Origin: Candidatus Zixiibacteriota bacterium
GTDB taxonomy: Bacteria; Zixibacteria; MSB-5A5; GN15; FEB-12
Assembly (NCBI GenBank): GCA_040752815.1
Contig: JBFMGC010000013.1
Span: 1-64,000 of the forward strand
DNA: 64,000 nucleotides
Direction of reading: 5' to 3'
Shown here one piece after another: positions 1-8,347 of this stretch (position 1 is its first letter; the number at the start of each line of letters is the position of its first letter). Made by a program: the position numbers and the translations under genes. A model generated the notes under the pieces. The model saw only the letters and a list, made by a program, of their open reading frames with translations, was not told where the DNA came from and made no database searches.

Positions 1-1517
1 GGGCCGAGCTGGTCCTGGCCGGACAGGGCGGAAACCGTCAGGAGCTGCTCAACGCGCTCGACTGGATGAACGCCGCACTCTATTCACCCTATCTTGAGAC
101 CGAAAACCTGCCACGAATCCTGGACTGCCTGGATCAGATGATAAAGTCGGCGCGTAACCGGGTGAAGGCTCCGGAGGAATACTGGGTCAATGGCGTCGCC
201 GACGGCTACCGTTTCGACAACAATCCTCTCATGCTGACCAGTATCTGCTTCCTCACGCAAGCGCACATGCTCCAGCGTATGCGCTGGCTGCTGACCGATC
301 CCGGCGGACAGGCCGCGCAAACTGAACTGGCAGAGTTCATCGATGCCCTCAGAGCAGCCGGAGACGGCCGCTCGCGACAGGCACTCCTGGACCTCTGCGG
401 GGATATCGAGTCAATGTCCACTGGGGGAGAGTCCTCCGTTCAGAATGAGGTAGCGACTCGATACGCAGCCTTGGGTGAACCTGCAAAGGCCACCGCGGGA
501 GCGCTCATTCAGTCGTTACCGGTTATGCTCGGCGATATTCCGGATGTGTCATTGTCCGCCGATTGGACGTATCTCTGCAACCAGGCCCGGAGCGATCTGC
601 TGGCTTCTCCGTCCGTGGTCCTCACTCGTCTGAAAGAAGTTCTGGCTCTTCTGCGCAGAACGGACAACGCCCGCCTGTTTATGGTGTCCAACACACAGGA
701 TCGCACTGCGGCGATGCCGGGGATCGAGGGTCTGACTAATAAACTGGCCAGGGAGCGTTCGACGCGGCAGAGTTACAGCGCCACCCGCCGGGTTCTGGCC
801 CGCCTGAACGAACGCGACAACAACGCCGGCAGCCCAATCATCTATGCCGGGCTGGTTCATCAGGGAACCCAGAATGGTGTTCTGATCTTCTCGGCCCGCA
901 TTGCCGATGAGTTTGACACGACAACCGGTGCCGTTATCAACTGCCTGTCCGGCAAACTGTATGGCGGCCGCGGCCCGCACGGACTGTTCACCCGCACCTG
1001 GGCCGCGGGCCTGGCCTACAGCAACGGTTACACGTTTAGCCAGCAGACCGGCCGAGTAAACTACTATGCCGAGCGTTGCCCGGATGTGGCCGAGACGATG
1101 CGCTTCGTGGTCAACGAACTGAAGAACGCCAAGCCCGACTCGAGCCTCGTCGACTACGCTATTGCCCAGATTTTCCGCTCATCTCGTTCCCAGGGGCGCT
1201 ACGAGCAACGCGCCGAGGCGATGGCCGCCGACCTGGCCGACGGCTTCACACCGGAAGTAGTCAGGCGCTACAGTGAAAAGGTGTTGCAGATGCGCCGAAA
1301 TCCCGACCTTTTAAGCAAACTCGAGGGGCAGATGCGAGACGCTTATGGCCCGGTGCTGGTCGGCTACGGACCACCACCGGAGAAAACCACGGACAGTTAC
1401 TTCTTCTTGATCGGCCCGGAACCGCAGTTCCAGTCGCTCGAAGAGTATATCGCGTCTGAGGAAGGCCCGCACAAAATACATCGCCTATACCCGCGAGACT
1501 TCTGGCTGACTCCGTAA
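1..1517 (+). CDS. M16-like (insulinase-type) peptidase, C-terminal part; 5' end outside window
   Basis: The frame is already open at base 3, so the gene starts upstream of the window; about 504 codons are visible and the stop is TAA. The visible part reads like the non-catalytic C-terminal half of an M16C-type metallopeptidase. An alpha/beta segment carries a Gly-rich stretch (GGRGPHGLFTRTW) followed by a helical tail that ends near PRDFW. The zinc motif HxxEH expected in the N-terminal half is not inside the window, so catalytic competence cannot be judged. The family call rests on overall resemblance, not on a diagnostic motif. No co-directional partner follows: the next gene is convergent, across a spacer full of palindromes. 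Confidence 0.55.
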   Translation, partial: AELVLAGQGGNRQELLNALDWMNAALYSPYLETENLPRILDCLDQMIKSARNRVKAPEEYWVNGVADGYRFDNNPLMLTSICFLTQAHMLQRMRWLLTDPGGQAAQTELAEFIDALRAAGDGRSRQALLDLCGDIESMSTGGESSVQNEVATRYAALGEPAKATAGALIQSLPVMLGDIPDVSLSADWTYLCNQARSDLLASPSVVLTRLKEVLALLRRTDNARLFMVSNTQDRTAAMPGIEGLTNKLARERSTRQSYSATRRVLARLNERDNNAGSPIIYAGLVHQGTQNGVLIFSARIADEFDTTTGAVINCLSGKLYGGRGPHGLFTRTWAAGLAYSNGYTFSQQTGRVNYYAERCPDVAETMRFVVNELKNAKPDSSLVDYAIAQIFRSSRSQGRYEQRAEAMAADLADGFTPEVVRRYSEKVLQMRRNPDLLSKLEGQMRDAYGPVLVGYGPPPEKTTDSYFFLIGPEPQFQSLEEYIASEEGPHKIHRLYPRDFWLTP

Positions 1518-1544
1518 ACAAGAAAGAGCGGCTTTGAAGTGCTG

Positions 1545-1734
1545 CGTAAGAGTTGCGGCAGAGCCTGCCCCGGACTTGATCCGGGGTCCTTGTCCGGACC
1601 CGATGAAAGAGGGACCGGACCGAGACCTGCCGCCGCGAGCGCTGTCGGGCGACCCTGCCCGACAGCCGTGGCCGGCGTACCTCCCGGTGCGCCAGCTTCT
1701 CGACACCGCGCTGGTGGACGAGGACGTCCACCAG
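1545..1734. repeat. Cluster of dispersed GC-rich palindromes
   Basis: This convergent spacer holds four elements, each with a relative elsewhere in the window. Bases 1585-1613 recur inverted at 20410-20438 with 28 of 29 identities. Bases 1641-1666 form a perfect hairpin (arm GCTGTCGGGC, loop GACCCT) related to copies near 29.8 and 43.5 kb. Bases 1674-1693 form a hairpin with arm GGCGTACC and loop TCCC, repeated at 62095-62118. Bases 1711-1734 form a perfect hairpin (arm CTGGTGGACG, loop AGGA) related to 36852-36875. None has a T-run typical of an intrinsic terminator. They look like REP-like or mini-mobile elements. Confidence 0.75.
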
Positions 1735-1762
1735 TCACGGAATTCACTGAATAATCAGCCGG

Positions 1763-2263
1763 CTACTGCTTCGCTGCAGCCTTGGCTTCCGCTTCGGCCT
1801 TCATCCAATCTTCCATCGCCTGGCGCGTCTTGTCGGTAATTGAATGAAGCTGGGCTACTACCGCCGTGTCAGTGGATGTCGTAATACCGAGTTCGCCACC
1901 AGTGAACTCGACATTCTCCCACGACACTCTGTCCATCGGTACCTCGGACCAGGCCTTGCACATGCCGCACTTAGGATGCTCAGCTTCAGTCGGCATTGCC
2001 ATCCAGCGCTTTTGCATCTCGGCTGAGGCCGCCTTCCACTTCTCTTTCCACTCCGGCTTGTACGTCGTTACCGATATCGAGCCGTTCTTGATATTGTAGT
2101 TCTCCCAGCCGAGGTTCTCCATTAAACCCTCGGTCTGAGTCAGCGGCTGACAGTAGTAGCAGTTGGCCGGATCAAGCCACTTCTCGCCTTCCTGCGCCTG
2201 AAGCGTGTAGGCGACTATCGCCACTACCGCCATCGCAAGCATGACAACCAACGATTTCCTCAT
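1763..2263 (-). CDS. Secreted protein with two CxxC motifs, function unknown
   Basis: This 166-residue protein is probably exported: residues 1-24 form a signal peptide (Arg-Lys, then a hydrophobic core, ending near LQAQ). The mature part has two Cys pairs, CYYC just after the signal and CGMC near residue 100. These could bind a metal or haem, or form disulfides. The C-terminus is Ala/Lys/Glu-rich and helical. Two consecutive ATG codons exist; the second, at 2263, is chosen because it lies 6 nt from the AAGGAG ribosome site. I do not recognise the family. It is transcribed alone, divergently from the phosphofructokinase gene. Confidence 0.7.
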   Translation of the reverse strand: MRKSLVVMLAMAVVAIVAYTLQAQEGEKWLDPANCYYCQPLTQTEGLMENLGWENYNIKNGSISVTTYKPEWKEKWKAASAEMQKRWMAMPTEAEHPKCGMCKAWSEVPMDRVSWENVEFTGGELGITTSTDTAVVAQLHSITDKTRQAMEDWMKAEAEAKAAAKQ

Positions 2264-2519
2264 CATGGTCTCCTTAGTTTGAAAGACTCATTTATGTTTT
2301 AGGGAACTTGGTGTCCATTTCCCATAATCGGTTTTGCTATCAACTTTTTAGTTTAGTCATTTCAGTTAGGACAAGCAATCCCTTTGAGTGAAATAACTCA
2401 CAGTCTTTTGCGCGCGGAACTTGATCGATGTAACACATTGATATTAACTCGGATAACTCGAATTTCATAAAGTGCTGCTTTGGGGTGGAAGATATCCGGC
2501 GGACCCGTCCGACTATAAG
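2264..2519. other. AT-rich divergent intergenic region
   Basis: This part of the 353-nt spacer between the secreted CxxC protein and the phosphofructokinase gene is clearly more AT-rich than its surroundings. I see no convincing gene or structured RNA in it. The promoter at 2520-2548 lies at its right edge. A promoter for the leftward gene is expected here, but no clear match stood out. Confidence 0.4.
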
Positions 2520-2548
2520 TTGACTGGCTTGCCTGTCGCGCCTATAAT
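2520..2548 (+). promoter_or_regulatory. Sigma-70 promoter for the phosphofructokinase gene
   Basis: TTGACT at 2520-2525 and a perfect TATAAT at 2543-2548 are separated by 17 nt. Transcription would start near 2555, leaving a leader of about 60 nt before the ATG at 2617. Confidence 0.8.
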
Positions 2549-2616
2549 GGCGCACAACACGAACGGTTTGCGTGAAAACGCCGTCAGGCGCGGTTGAAAT
2601 CGGAGGATACGAATCG

Positions 2617-3822
2617 ATGCGGCATATCGGACTCATCACCAGCGGCGGCGATTGCGGCGGCCTCAACGCTGTAGTAAAGGGTGCGGCCCAGATGGCCACC
2701 CGCAAGGGGCTATCGGCTTACGCCATCCCTAACGGTTACGCCGGCCTGTACAATCTCGTGGACATGGACTACCTCGTTGAGCTGACCCCCTCGCGCCTCG
2801 ACACCTTCAGTATCGGACAAGCGGGCTCCGAGGCGGGCCACTCGCGGGTGAAGATCGCGAAGATCAAAGATGAGAAAAAGTACGAGCGCATCAAGGCCGG
2901 GCTGGCTAAGTTTCAAATCGACGGCCTGGTCATCAGCGGCGGCGATGACACCGGCGCGGTGGTGGCCGATCTCGCGGCGCGTGGCATTCGCTGTGTGCAT
3001 GCGCCGAAGACTATGGACCTCGACCTGGTCTCGTACTCGGTCGGCGGCGACTCGACTATAAACCGGATCGGATTTTTCGTTCGAGAATTGAAAACCACTG
3101 GCCGCACCCACAACCGCGTGATGGTAGTCGAGGTGTTCGGCCGCTACGCCGGGCACACGGCGTTTCGCGGCGGGGTCGCGGGCGAGGCCGACGCTATTCT
3201 GATTCCCGAAATTCCTGTGGATTTCGACGAACTCTACCGCCACTGCAAGAAAGTTTTCACCAAGCGCATCATCGAGTCCGATGTCAAAGCCGGCACCTAT
3301 ACTGTAGTCGTAGCTGAGGGCTTGAAAGATGCATCGGGAAAGGAGATGTACGATGACTCCGCCGGGCTGGACACTTTCGGTCACAAAAAGCTCGCGGGCG
3401 CGGGACGCTATGTAGAACAGGAACTGAAGAAACGGCTCATAGCCGATGTCGAAATCAAGCAGTTCATGATCCGGCAGGGGATGTACGTGGACGGTCTGTT
3501 CGAAGTGCCCGAAGTCAGAACCGTGGTGCCGTCGCACCTGGTTCGTTCCGGAACGACCTCCGCGTACGACGCCAATTTCGGCATGGTAGCCGGCGCCAAC
3601 GCCGTGGTTTTGTTGCTTCGTGATTTCTCAGGCGTGACCGTGACCGGATTCTCGAATAACACCGCCTGGTACATGGATATTAAGGACGCTATCAAACAGC
3701 GACTGGTTGATCTCAACGAGGTCGCCTGTTTCGAGCAGTTGGGTTTCACTTTTGGCCGAATGCGGCCGGAGTATGAGCCATTCTGCAAGAAAGAGACCCG
3801 TTTACCTCAGCGGATATATTAG
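2617..3822 (+). CDS. pfp: 6-phosphofructokinase, pyrophosphate-dependent type by signature
   Basis: This 401-residue cytoplasmic enzyme phosphorylates fructose 6-phosphate to fructose 1,6-bisphosphate in glycolysis. Motifs in order are the phosphoryl-donor loop GGDCGGLN (residues 10-17), GGDDT (108-112), PKTMDLD (130-136) and EVFGRYAGH (172-180). ATP-dependent enzymes have GGDGS and PGT in the second and third motifs; an Asp in GGDD together with Lys in PKT is the known signature of pyrophosphate-dependent enzymes. The active-site segment is TMDLDL instead of the usual TIDND, which is unusual. The ATG at 2617 is preceded by GGAGGA at 9 nt. An in-frame start at 2572 was rejected because it has no ribosome site. 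The gene is monocistronic. Confidence 0.88.
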   Translation: MRHIGLITSGGDCGGLNAVVKGAAQMATRKGLSAYAIPNGYAGLYNLVDMDYLVELTPSRLDTFSIGQAGSEAGHSRVKIAKIKDEKKYERIKAGLAKFQIDGLVISGGDDTGAVVADLAARGIRCVHAPKTMDLDLVSYSVGGDSTINRIGFFVRELKTTGRTHNRVMVVEVFGRYAGHTAFRGGVAGEADAILIPEIPVDFDELYRHCKKVFTKRIIESDVKAGTYTVVVAEGLKDASGKEMYDDSAGLDTFGHKKLAGAGRYVEQELKKRLIADVEIKQFMIRQGMYVDGLFEVPEVRTVVPSHLVRSGTTSAYDANFGMVAGANAVVLLLRDFSGVTVTGFSNNTAWYMDIKDAIKQRLVDLNEVACFEQLGFTFGRMRPEYEPFCKKETRLPQRIY

Positions 3823-3834
3823 GTCTGAGTCCTG

Positions 3835-5784
3835 CTACGTTAAGTGATGACAGCAGTTCAGCGGAGTTCCGCTGATGAAAAGGTGGTCTATCAGTATGGA
3901 GATGTCGCCGATTGTGATATCCCCGCTGCAGTTTACATCGACCGACGCCGGGTGGGCCAGTACGATCCCCGGATTGACGAAAAGAAAGTCGGACAGTAGG
4001 GTCACATCCGCTATCGTTACGGTGCCATCGTTATTGGTGTCCCCGCAGATGTAGTTCATGAAAATCACTGTAGAGACGTTGGTCCGCAGCCCGTCCGATC
4101 GGTGACCATAAACTACCGATCTGTATATGCCGTCTTCGTATCCGGCAATGGGCGCGTTGATCCAGGTGTTGGCATTGGTCATCACGTCGAATCGTGGTCG
4201 GCTGTAGATGTTACCCAAACTGTCGTAAACAGTGTGCCGGATACATAAAGCCGCATTGACATTTCGATAAGTGATTACGTCCAATGCGAAGGAATGGTTG
4301 GGTATAGTGTAAGTGGTCGGGTTTGAAACGTCCAAAAAGAATGTGCCCATGTCAGAGCCGTTCTTAGAGACCGCGTAGTACCAGGTGGCGGCCAATGCGT
4401 CATTCCACATGGCTCCATCCCACAAAATGACATTGTTGTCCGCGCCGACCAGCATGTCCGGCGACACCGAAATCACGTTCATGAGCTGTCCGCCGAGTGA
4501 GACTATGGTTATCCGATCACCCGCCGCCACCGGTGAAATCCACATATAGCTCGCTGAGTTCTGGTCCACCGGGTCCATCACGCCGTTTCCAGGAAGCCAC
4601 TGGTCTCGCCAGCCCAGTTCAGGCGGGGTATAAGAGCACACAGAGCGGTATTCCCGTTTCTAGCAACTCGCAGAATTTGGGTTGCAGAATTCGCAATTGC
4701 CGTTATCGGTCTGGAGGTAGCTACTGTGAGGTCCGCAGTCAGTCACGTGATTACAGTCGGGCGCCGGATGATCCTCGTCCCTGTATTCATCTGACGCCCC
4801 AAACACATGACTTGCTTCATGTGAGACAACATAATCCATTAAACTGGGGCCCCAGCCGTCGTTGTTGTAAGTCGTCACAACAATAGGTGAACGACCCGGT
4901 GAATTGTCTTCGTACATGCTGGAATACGCGAAATAATTGTCTGAAAACCTGTGATTGGCATCATTCTGATCCATGGCCACCGCTATTTCTATCGCCCAGT
5001 TGGCTTTGTATGTTCTGCGCAGTTGGTTGGCCAGTTCGTACGCTCCGTCCCACTCATCTGAAACCCCATGAGCGGTGTATATGTCATCCAGCCATCGGAA
5101 GTGCCAGTTCAAGTCCGAGTAATAGGGCACGTGCTGATCGTTAATAGGCTCATAGGTCGTGGCTATTTTCTCGACCGGCGGATAGACCCAGACTACTTTC
5201 GCTCCTCTTTCAAATGCCTCGTTCGACAGCCAGTCCAGGCCCTGCACGATTTCGTTGAAGGTCTGTTGTTCAGCCGCTGGCCACCAGTTCTCTTAGGTTC
5301 CTACCGACTCCATCAGGTAGATTCCTACCGCTACATAACCGATCAGGTACTGTCCGGTCAGGTGATTCAAGAGCGAGGTCTCGGGCGCTTCACCGGGTTC
5401 GGTAGGACCTTCGTATGGCGGCTCCGGGATCGAAAGAGCTTCGGCGGGCGGATGGGAAGACTCCGTTTCGAGATGTAAATACGCCGCCCGAGCCGTTTTG
5501 GACAACGGCAGGCCAGGCCGGTCGAGCAGGTCCGCGACAGTCAACTGCTGCCAGGATCCGTCTCTCGACAAGAGATTCTTCGAGGAAACGGCCGGAGCTT
5601 CAACAATAGCCGCATTCGGCAGGAAAATGTGTCTGACGGTGACACCGCTATCTTCAAGGCGTGCTGACCACGCCAAAGTTGAATCAGAATCCTGAATATT
5701 GAATTCGACGAGCAGACGTTGCCGGGCAAAACTGCTGGCACCGAGAAGAATGACGCTCGCAACGACCAATAATTGCCTGAACAT
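3835..5784 (-). pseudogene. Secreted zinc metalloprotease with C-terminal dockerin, interrupted by two in-frame stops
   Basis: One continuous 650-codon frame is broken by TAA at 5295-5293 and TAG at 4662-4660, with no frameshift. Segment 1 (163 aa) has a signal peptide and a perfect AGGAGG site before the ATG at 5784. Segment 2 carries the metalloprotease motif HEASHVFGASDEY, that is HExxHxxGxxDE, with Cys-rich sequence after it. Segment 3 ends in paired dockerin-like modules (GDTNNDGTVTIADVTLLSD and VNCSGDITIGDISILIDHL). Protein-like sequence runs across both stops. The intact product would be an exported protease. Recent decay, stop readthrough or assembly error could each explain it. It is co-transcribed with the upstream lipoprotein gene, 9 nt away. 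Confidence 0.75.
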
Positions 5785-5793
5785 GAGCCCCTC

Positions 5794-6165
5794 CTATTGA
5801 GCTACCAACCTAAAATCGATCCCTCTTAGATTGCGGTCTAAGTGAAGCTGCCTCGATTGAGTAACATACCCAGTTTTGTGAACGAAAATGGTAATACGGC
5901 CGGCGAGCGCTACGCCTCGGTAGTATCCTGTACTATCCGAGTAGAACGGTGCTATGGCCGGAGGCGGATCAGAATAGGATATACCAGCGGAGTCGAGCCG
6001 TATGCCGGAAACTGAATCGCTGACAGTGCCCTCAAAAGAGTACGCCGACGGCGGTCCAGCGCCATCGTCAGCGCAAGACTGAAGCCCCACGACGAGTGCT
6101 GCGATACATGTCAGCCATACGATCACACATCGTCCCCTATAACCTTCTATTCGCAACCCGGCCAT
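5794..6165 (-). CDS. Lipoprotein with a carboxypeptidase-regulatory-like beta-sandwich
   Basis: The 123-residue product begins with a short basic segment and a hydrophobic helix ending in a lipobox (LQSC), so it is probably lipid-anchored. The rest resembles a carboxypeptidase regulatory-like or CNA-B fold: F-x-G-T-V-S-D, then AGISYSD, then TGYYRG, and a final strand near the C-terminus. These domains usually bind or space out partners and are not catalytic. The ATG at 6165 follows a GGAG site; an in-frame start 57 nt upstream was rejected because it overlaps the promoter. Its stop codon precedes the ribosome site of the broken metalloprotease gene, so the two form one transcript. Confidence 0.7.
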   Translation of the reverse strand: MAGLRIEGYRGRCVIVWLTCIAALVVGLQSCADDGAGPPSAYSFEGTVSDSVSGIRLDSAGISYSDPPPAIAPFYSDSTGYYRGVALAGRITIFVHKTGYVTQSRQLHLDRNLRGIDFRLVAQ

Positions 6166-6192
6166 CAGATTCGATTCTCCGTTTCCTGATGG

Positions 6193-6222
6193 AAAATAGG
6201 CTCTATTAGCCCTGTTTGTCAA
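6193..6222 (-). promoter_or_regulatory. Promoter for the lipoprotein/metalloprotease transcript
   Basis: On the minus strand, TTGACA at 6222-6217 and TATTTT at 6198-6193 are separated by 18 nt, upstream of the lipoprotein ATG at 6165. Confidence 0.65.
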
Positions 6223-6325
6223 GTGAAATCGACGTAGATACCGGCGCTTCGTTTGTCAAATGAAATTTAAGGGAACGGGCCGATTGAACAGCGAGAAGTC
6301 ACTTCTGACTCCGGGCACAAAAAAG

Positions 6326-6398
<73 letters not shown>

Positions 6399-6430
6399 TG
6401 ATATGACGATTGTCGTCAACCAGAGCGGCA

Positions 6431-6458
6431 AATGTAGTGAATTGGGAGGGGTTGTCAA
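6431..6458 (-). promoter_or_regulatory. Promoter for tRNA-Thr
   Basis: On the minus strand, TTGACA at 6458-6453 and TACATT at 6436-6431 are 16 nt apart, about 33 nt before the tRNA 5' end. Confidence 0.65.
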
Positions 6459-6547
6459 TGGAAAAGGGAGAAGACGATCACAGCACGGCGATGGGACGCC
6501 CGTGTCGGGTTTGCCGCTGCATTGGTCCATGCGGCGAACCCGACCTA

Positions 6548-8068
6548 CTATAAACTCCCGACCGCGCTCTCCACCGCCTCAAGTATCTCCCCTGACTTCA
6601 CCAGCGCCTTCATGGCATCGAGGTCGGGATACAGCGGACGGTCGACATCGAGAAAAGCCACATGCCTGCGGATAACTTCATGCGCTTTCGTAGTGCCAAC
6701 ACCAAACTTGTAGTCACGAATATCCAGCGCTTGCGCGGCGGCCATCAGTTCAATCCCGAGTACACCGTAAGCGTTATCAAGAATCTGCATATTCTTGATC
6801 GCCGTGTTCATTCCCATCGATACGAAATCTTCCTGGTCGGCGGCGGCTGGAATTGACTGGATCGATGCCGGCATCGAGAGAATGCGTTGCTCGGCGATCA
6901 GACTGTCGGCGGTGTACTGAATCAGCATGAGGCCCGAAAACATACCCGCACCTTTAGTCAGAAACGGCGGCAGGCCGACCGATAGCGCCGGATTGTTCAG
7001 CCGGTTCATGCGACGCTCGGACATCACACACACCATCGCGATGGCCGCGCCCATCAGGTCCATCGGCAACGATACCGGCGTCCCCTGGAAATTCGCGCCG
7101 GACAACTGCAGGTTCTCATCGGGGAAGAAGATCGGATTGTCGCCCACGCCGTTCAGTTCGATTTCCACCTGCTCTTTTGCGTAGTCCCACGCGTCATGGA
7201 CCGCGCCGATCACCTGTGGTGTGGAGCGCATCGAATAGGCATCCTGCACTTTGCTCTTCATGCGTCCCTCAGCCAAATCTCCTCCCACAACAATTTTGCG
7301 GATCGTCTCGGCGGTGCGGACCGCCCCCTTGAAACCGCGCGCCTCGTGGAGCTTCGCGCTGTACGGTTTCATATTGGCTTTGAGCGCCTCAAGCGACATG
7401 GCCGCGGCTATTTCCGCCTGCTTTAGCCAGAGTTTCGAGTCATGCAGAAAGATAGCGCTCATCGCTGTAAGGACGTTGGAGCCGTTGATCACCGCGAGGC
7501 CATCGCGGGCCTGCAATCCGGGGATCGGGATTCCAGCACGGTTCATGGCAGTGCGACCGTCGAGAAGCTCGCCCTTATAGTACGCTTTCCCTTCACCGAG
7601 CATCAGCAGGGCAATCTGGGACATCGGCGCCAGATCGCCGCAGGCGCCGACAGACCCCTTCTGGCATACATACGGGGTGACACCCTTGTTGAGCATGTCG
7701 ACCAGCGTCTGCGTGACCTCGGGACGAACCCCGGACTTGCCATGTGCATGGACGTTGATCCGCGCCGCCATCGCCCCGCGCACGTATTCGACTGGGGCGG
7801 GATCACCGATACCGGCCGAGTGATTGTAAATCAGGTACTTCTGGAAATCCTTGATCTGATCGTCATTCAGGACAATCTCGGAGAACTCGCCGATCCCCGT
7901 ATTCACGCCGTACATGATCTCGTGCGCGACGATTTTCTTCTCGAGCATCGCGCGGCACTTTTTGATCCGCTCCACCGCGTCCGGTGGCAGCTCGACCGGC
8001 TCACGGTGGCGCGCGATCGCCACCAGTTTGTCAATGGTCAGTTCAGAACCGTTTAGTCTTATAGCCAT
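6548..8068 (-). CDS. hutH: Aromatic amino acid ammonia-lyase, histidine ammonia-lyase type, with Cys in the MIO triad
   Basis: The 506-residue product belongs to the MIO-dependent lyase family; histidine ammonia-lyase turns L-histidine into urocanate and ammonia. The signature loop reads GSVGACGDLAP (138-148), so the tripeptide that forms the MIO cofactor is Ala142-Cys143-Gly144, not the usual Ala-Ser-Gly. The catalytic Tyr53 lies in YGVNTGIG. His83 in NHSAGIGDP sits at the same number as the substrate-binding His of the Pseudomonas putida enzyme. QEDFVSM keeps the Glu typical of histidine lyases but has Phe where they have His, so the substrate is less certain. The ATG at 8068 has AGGTGA 5 nt upstream; a GTG 9 nt earlier is less likely. 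No other hut gene is nearby. Confidence 0.85.
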   Translation of the reverse strand: MAIRLNGSELTIDKLVAIARHREPVELPPDAVERIKKCRAMLEKKIVAHEIMYGVNTGIGEFSEIVLNDDQIKDFQKYLIYNHSAGIGDPAPVEYVRGAMAARINVHAHGKSGVRPEVTQTLVDMLNKGVTPYVCQKGSVGACGDLAPMSQIALLMLGEGKAYYKGELLDGRTAMNRAGIPIPGLQARDGLAVINGSNVLTAMSAIFLHDSKLWLKQAEIAAAMSLEALKANMKPYSAKLHEARGFKGAVRTAETIRKIVVGGDLAEGRMKSKVQDAYSMRSTPQVIGAVHDAWDYAKEQVEIELNGVGDNPIFFPDENLQLSGANFQGTPVSLPMDLMGAAIAMVCVMSERRMNRLNNPALSVGLPPFLTKGAGMFSGLMLIQYTADSLIAEQRILSMPASIQSIPAAADQEDFVSMGMNTAIKNMQILDNAYGVLGIELMAAAQALDIRDYKFGVGTTKAHEVIRRHVAFLDVDRPLYPDLDAMKALVKSGEILEAVESAVGSL

Positions 8069-8160
8069 TTCTATCACCTGTTTTTCGATTGCCCCGTGAC
8101 GGGGCGTCAGTGCAATGTGGATTCGACTGCGACCGGGCAGTCTGCGCTGAACTACCAGAG

Positions 8161-8274
8161 CTATTCGTCCTGCAGGCCGGAGGCGCGAAGGGCGTTGTAG
8201 GCCGCGGCAAACGACCGGACCGGCGCGGTCACCGGTGAGTATTCAGGGACAAATGTTTTTACGAGTGTGGCCAC
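8161..8274 (-). CDS. Possible 37-residue protein upstream of the ammonia-lyase
   Basis: A GTG at 8274 follows AGAGG at 7 nt and opens a 37-codon frame ending in TAG. The peptide looks protein-like (TFVPEYSPVTAPVRSFAAAY near its middle) and fills otherwise empty space. It would be in the same transcript as the lyase, 92 nt upstream. There is no recognisable family and no conservation data, so this is only a candidate. Confidence 0.25.
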   Translation of the reverse strand: MATLVKTFVPEYSPVTAPVRSFAAAYNALRASGLQDE

Positions 8275-8347
8275 GGCAGACCTCTGCCCGAAATGTACGC
8301 CGCAATTGGCGATTGTCAACCGGTTTGAAAATGGCGATATTTGACCC

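Noticed and set aside
1397-1747. Minus-strand frames across the end of the M16-like gene and the repeat cluster
   Set aside because: Their Pro/Arg-rich products come from the GC-rich palindromes and have no protein-like pattern.
3835-5784. Genome-wide reassignment of TAA or TAG as an explanation for the split protease
   Set aside because: TAA ends the M16-like gene and TAG ends the phosphofructokinase and lipoprotein genes, so both are ordinary stops here.
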